This document shows positions 59,964-64,000 of a DNA stretch of 64,000 nt, piece by piece. The stretch comes from Hydractinia symbiolongicarpus (lineage: Eukaryota; Cnidaria; Hydrozoa; Anthoathecata; Hydractiniidae). The notes beneath the pieces are model-generated. The model made no database searches, had not been told where the DNA came from, and was given only the letters and a program-made list of their open reading frames with translations. A program made the translations under genes and the position numbers. The number at the start of each line of letters is the position of its first letter. The first letter of the stretch is position 1. Location of the stretch: assembly GCF_029227915.1 (NCBI RefSeq), contig NC_079888.1:16966001-17030000 (forward strand), in the 5' to 3' direction.

Positions 59964-60398
59964 ACGGTTATTGATATTTGATAGGCATTGGAGCAATTTA
60001 ACCCAAGAAAATGTTTGCACATCTAGTAATCATTCGTTAACAAGATGAATATGTTAACAGTCAAGTGCAGTAAGCCAAAACAATATGTAGAGTAAATATC
60101 TAAATACTTTGTCAATATTAAATTGATGACCTATTTTGTTTTGCTTTTTCTTTGATCAAGTGCCCTTGCGCAGAGAGAGTAGCTACTAGAAAGTAATTAC
60201 TGCAAATAAAAAAACTTCTAGTGAATCAGCATATGGAATGCCTTAAATGACTACGGAAATTCCATTAAAATCTACTTTGTTCTGCGTTAATAATCTTGGC
60301 GTCCCATTAAATGAATTTGGTTTTGATTAAACACATTGTATACGGTTTGTTTGCGCAGCACCTTTGTTAAATAGCATTGGTAAGAAACTAGCAAAAAT

Positions 60399-60472
60399 CA
60401 CCGCTGATAGGAGTCAAACCCACAACCTTTGAATTAGAAGTCCAACGCGCTAGTCCATTGCGCCACAGCGAC
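60399..60472 (-). tRNA. tRNA-Arg(UCU), copy 120, C63U
   Basis: C63U, C56U (B box) and C2U (U2:G71 wobble). T5 present. Confidence 0.83.
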
Positions 60473-60906
60473 ACGGTAATTGATATTCGATAGGCATTGG
60501 AGCAATTTAACCCAAGAAATGTTTGCACATCTAGTAATCATTCGTTAACATGATGAATATGTTAACAGTCGAGTGCAGTAAGCCAAAACAATATGTAGAG
60601 TAAATATCTAAATACTTTGTCAATATTCAATTGATGACCTATTTTGTTTTGCTTTTTCTTTGATCAAGTGCCTTGCGCAGAGAGAGTAGCTACTAGAAAG
60701 TAATTACTGCAAATGAAAAAAACTTCTAGTGAATCAGCATATGGAATGCCTTAAATGACTAAGGAAATTCCATTAAATTCTACTTTGTTCCGCGTTATTA
60801 ATCTTGGCGTCCCATTAAATGGACTTGGTTTTGATTATACACATTGAATACGGTTTGTTTGCGCAGCACCTTTGTTAAATAGCATTGGTAAGAAATTAGC
60901 AAAAAT

Positions 60907-60980
60907 CACTGCTGATGGGAGTCGAACCCACAACCTTTGAATTAGAAGTCCAATGCGCTAGTCCATTGCGCCACAGCGGC
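60907..60980 (-). tRNA. tRNA-Arg(UCU), copy 121, G70A
   Basis: G70A and G26A. T5 present. Confidence 0.86.
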
Positions 60981-61417
60981 ACGGGTATTGATATTTGATA
61001 GGCATTGGAGCAATTTAACCCAAGAAAATGTTTGCACATCTAGTAATCATTCGTTAACATGATGAATATGTTAACAGTCGAGTGCAGTAAGCCAAAACAA
61101 TATGTAGAGTAACTATCTAAATTCTTTGTCAATAATAAATTGATGACCTATTTTGTTTTGCTTTTTCTTTGATCAAGTGCCCTTGCGCAGAGAGAGTAGC
61201 TACTAGAAAGTAATTACTGCAAATGAAAAAAACTTCTAGTGAATCAGCATATGGAATGCCTTAAGTGACTACGGAAATTCCATTAAGTTCCACTTTGTTC
61301 TGCGTTATTAATCTTGGGGTCCCAGTAAATGCACTTGGTTTTGATTAAACACATTGAATACGGTTTTGTTTGCGCCGCACCTTTGATAAATAGCATTGGT
61401 AAGAAATTAGCAAAAAT

Positions 61418-61491
61418 CACCGCTGATGTGACTCGAACCCACAACCTTTGAATTAGAAGTCCAACGCGCTAGTCCATTGCGCCACAGCGGC
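61418..61491 (-). tRNA. tRNA-Arg(UCU), copy 122, variant
   Basis: C62A and C59G; the partner at 56839 has G at position 62 instead. T5 present. Confidence 0.83.
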
Positions 61492-61922
61492 ACGGTTATT
61501 GAGATTTGATAGGCATTGGAGCAATTTAACCCAAGAAAATGTTTGCACATCTAGTAATCACTCGTTAACATGATGAATATGTTAACAGTCGAGTGCAGTA
61601 AGCCAAAACAATATGTAGAGTAAATATCTAAATACTTTGTCAATATTAAATTGATGACACATTTTGTTTTGCTTTTTCTTTGATCAAGTGTTCTTGTGCA
61701 GAGAGAGTGGCTAGTAGAAAGTAATTGCTGCAAAAAAATCGTTTAGTGAATCAGCATATCAAATGCCTTACATGACTACGGATGTTCCAATAACTTCTAT
61801 TATGTTCTGCGTTATTACTCTTGGCTTCCCATTGTATGAATTTGGTTTGGATTTAACGCATTGAACACGTTTGTTTGCTAAGCATCTCTGTGCAATAGCA
61901 AGGGTAAAAATCTAGCATAAAT

Positions 61923-61996
61923 CACCGCTGATGGGAGTCGAACCCACAACCTTTGAATTAGAAGTCCAACGCGCTAGTCCATTGCGCCACAGCGGC
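61923..61996 (-). tRNA. tRNA-Arg(UCU), copy 123, consensus
   Basis: Exact consensus body; TTTAT proximal site with displaced T5. The next spacer on its 5' side carries a 199-bp deletion. Confidence 0.93.
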
Positions 61997-62233
61997 ACGG
62001 TTATTGATATTTGATAGGCATTGGAGCAATTTAACCCAAGAAAATGTTTGCACATCTAGTAATCATTCGTTAACATGATGAATGACTACGGAAATTCCAT
62101 TAAAATCTACTTTGTTCTGCGTTATTAATCTTGGCGTCCCAGTAAATGGACTTGGTTTTGATTAAACACATTGAATAAGGTTTGTTTGCGCATCACCTTT
62201 GTTAAATAGCATTGGTAAGAAATTAGCAAAAAT
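61997..62233. other. Truncated spacer with 199-bp internal deletion
   Basis: At 62083/62084 the sequence jumps from the inverted-repeat region (catgatgaat) to gactacgg, dropping the 199 bp present at 62395-62593 in the next unit. The breakpoint shares the 3-bp microhomology AAT. The two flanking tRNAs are intact and now only 311 bp apart. Confidence 0.92.
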
Positions 62234-62307
62234 CACTGCTGATGGGAGTCGAACCCACAACCTTTGAATTAGAAGTCCAACGCGCTAGTCCATTGCGCCA
62301 CAGCGGC
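62234..62307 (-). tRNA. tRNA-Arg(UCU), copy 124, G70A
   Basis: G70A only. T5 present, in a shortened 3' spacer. Confidence 0.89.
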
Positions 62308-62743
62308 ACGGTTATTGATATTTGATAGGCATTGGAGCAATTTAACCCAAGAAAATGTTTGCACATCTAGTAATCATTCGTTAACATGATGAATATGTTA
62401 ACAGTCAAGTGCAGTAAGCCAAAACAATATGTAGAGTAAATATCTAAATACTTTGTCAATATTAAATTGATGACCTATTTTGTTTTGCTTTTTCTTTGAT
62501 CAAGTGCCCTTGCGCAGAGAGAGTAGCTACTAGAAAGTAATTACTGCAAATAAAAAAAACTTCTAGTGAATCAGCATATGGAATGCCTTAAATGACTACG
62601 GAAATTCCATTAAAATCTACTTTGTTCTGCGTTATTAATCTTGGCGTCCCATTAAATGAATTTGGTTTTGATTAAACACATTGAATACGGTTTGTTTGGG
62701 CAGCACCTTTGTTAAATAGCATTGGTAAGAAACTAGCAAAAAT

Positions 62744-62817
62744 CACCGCTGATAGGAGTCGAACCCACAACCTTTGAATTAGAAGTCCAACGCGCTAGTC
62801 CATTGCGCCACAGCGGC
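62744..62817 (-). tRNA. tRNA-Arg(UCU), copy 125, C63U
   Basis: C63U only. T5 present. Confidence 0.91.
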
Positions 62818-63252
62818 ACGGTAATTGATATTCGATAGGCATTGGAGCAATTTAACCCAAGAAATGTTTGCACATCTAGTAATCATTCGTTAACATGATG
62901 AATATGTTAACAGTCGAGTGCAGTAAGCCAAAACAATATGTAGAATAAATATCTAATTACTTTGTCAATATTAAATTGATGACCTATTTTGTTTTGCTTT
63001 TTCTTTGATCAAGTGCCTTGCGCAGAGAGAGTAGCTACTAGAAAGTAATTACTGCAAATGAAAAAAACTTCTAGTGAATCAGCATATGGAATGCCTTAAA
63101 TGACTACGGAAATTCCATTAAATTCTACTTTGTTCTGCGTTATTAATCTTGGCGTCCCATTAAATGCACTTGGTTTTGATTAAACACATTGAATACGGTT
63201 TTGTTTGCGCAGCACCTTTGATAAATAGCATTGGTAAGAAATTAGCAAAAAT

Positions 63253-63326
63253 CACCGTTGATGTGAGTCGAACCCACAACCTTTGAATTAGGAGTCTAAC
63301 GCGCTAGTCCATTGTGCCACAGCAGC
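63253..63326 (-). tRNA. tRNA-Arg with CCU anticodon, copy 126
   Basis: U34C changes the anticodon from UCU to CCU, which would read arginine AGG. The identity stays arginine. Other changes weaken the fold: G68A (C5:A68), C62A (G52:A62), G29A (A29:C41), G12A (A12:C23), C3U (wobble). U33 and the central B-box bases (GGTTCGA) are kept; C62A changes the last B-box base. T5 present. It could be a decayed copy in which the anticodon change is chance. Confidence 0.78.
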
Positions 63327-63762
63327 ACGGTTACTGATAATTGATAGGCATTGGAGCAATTTAACCCAAGAAAATGTTTGCACATCTAGTAATCATTCGT
63401 TAACAGGATGGATATGTTAAAAGTCGAGTGCAGCAAGCCAAAACAATATGTAGAGTAAAAATCTAAATGCTTTGTCAATAATAGATTGATGACCTATTTG
63501 GCTTTGCTTTCTCTTTGATCAAGTGTTCTTGTGCAGAGAGAGTGGTTAGTAGAAAGTAATTGCTGCAAATAAAAAAAACTTCTAGTGAATCAGCATATGG
63601 AATGCCTTAAATGACTACCGAAATTCCATTAAAATCTACTTTGTTCTGCGTTATTAATCTTGGCGTCCCATTAAATGAATTTGGTTTTGATTAAACACAT
63701 TGAATACGGTTTGTTTGCGCAGCACCTTTGTTAAATAGCATTGGTAAGAAACTAGCAAAAAT

Positions 63763-63836
63763 CACCGCTGATAGGAGTCGAACCCACAACCTTTGAATTA
63801 GAAGTCCAACGCGCTAGTCCATTGCGCCACAGCGGC
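63763..63836 (-). tRNA. tRNA-Arg(UCU), copy 127, C63U
   Basis: C63U only (wobble). T5 present. The window ends 164 bp into its 5' spacer. Confidence 0.91.
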
Positions 63837-64000
63837 ACGGTAATTGATATTCGATAGGCATTGGAGCAATTTAACCCAAGAAATGTTTGCACATCTAGTA
63901 ATCATTCGTTAACATGATGAATATGTTAACAGTCAAGTGCAGTAAGCCAAAACAATATGTAGAGTAAATATCTAAATACTTTGTCAATATTAAATTGATG

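Larger units (their letters stand above)
1..64000 (-). repeat. Tandem array of ~506-bp tRNA-Arg(UCU) units
   Basis: The whole window is a head-to-tail array. Successive tRNA starts are almost always 504-511 bp apart; the exceptions are 311 bp (61923 to 62234, internal deletion) and 499 bp (48711 to 49210, 11-bp deletion). Each unit holds one 74-bp tRNA gene on the minus strand and a spacer of about 432 bp. The array runs off both ends of the window, so its full size is unknown. Spacer and tRNA vary together in linked subfamilies, and multi-unit blocks are duplicated, which points to unequal exchange. Tandem tRNA arrays are known in eukaryotes (for example Entamoeba and Xenopus); a one-gene unit of this kind is what is seen here. 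Confidence 0.98.

Noticed and set aside
1-64000. CRISPR array or prokaryotic tRNA operon
   Set aside because: Repeat is about 506 bp with a tRNA, not a short repeat with unique spacers; Pol III T5 terminators, A/B boxes and lack of encoded CCA point to a eukaryotic nucleus.
1-64000. tRNA-derived SINE cluster
   Set aside because: The tRNA is followed at once by T5, units are strictly head to tail with no target-site duplications, A-tails or interspersed unique DNA.
1-64000. Entamoeba-type tRNA array
   Set aside because: Not excluded, but those arrays typically have short tandem repeats in the spacers, which are absent here, and unit divergence here is larger than I would expect.

Overview
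The window is one uninterrupted tandem array. A unit of about 506 bp repeats roughly 126 times from end to end, and each unit carries a single 74-nt tRNA-Arg gene, anticodon UCU (reads AGA), always on the minus strand. I count 127 tRNA copies, from 2..75 to 63763..63836. No protein-coding gene can be supported: the open frames of 60-108 codons are products of the repeat (most start at TTG, and they run through the tRNA or through its terminator).

The genes look eukaryotic and nuclear: internal A and B boxes, no encoded CCA, no intron, and a T5 Pol III terminator directly after the discriminator base. The spacer is AT-rich and has no transposon or microsatellite. The species cannot be fixed; an animal is my best guess from the tRNA sequence, and a protist with tRNA arrays (Entamoeba-like) is an alternative.

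Layout: units fall into several subfamilies defined by linked variants in tRNA and spacer, and blocks of units are themselves duplicated. The clearest are a 4-unit block (offset 2031 bp, about 7.4-11.4 kb), a 12-unit block (offset 6089 bp, about 10.9-23.1 kb), another 4-unit block (offset 2031 bp, about 22.6-26.7 kb), a 7-unit block (offset 3554 bp, about 33.95-41.05 kb, with a rearranged third copy at 49.2-54.8 kb), a 2-unit block (offset 1016 bp, 52.3-54.3 kb), and a long-range copy of 27.9-32.0 kb at 41.6-47.3 kb. This is the pattern expected from unequal crossing-over and gene conversion, as in satellite DNA.

Only 18 of the 127 copies match the tRNA consensus exactly, and six of those lack the normal terminator. 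Many others have stem mismatches, B-box changes, lost U33 or lost G18/G19. One copy (63253..63326) has anticodon CCU. Sixteen copies have a broken proximal terminator with a second T5 12 nt further on. The array is therefore probably a mix of working genes and decaying copies spread by block duplication. Base changes below use standard tRNA numbering and RNA letters; the reference copy is the consensus at 2..75.
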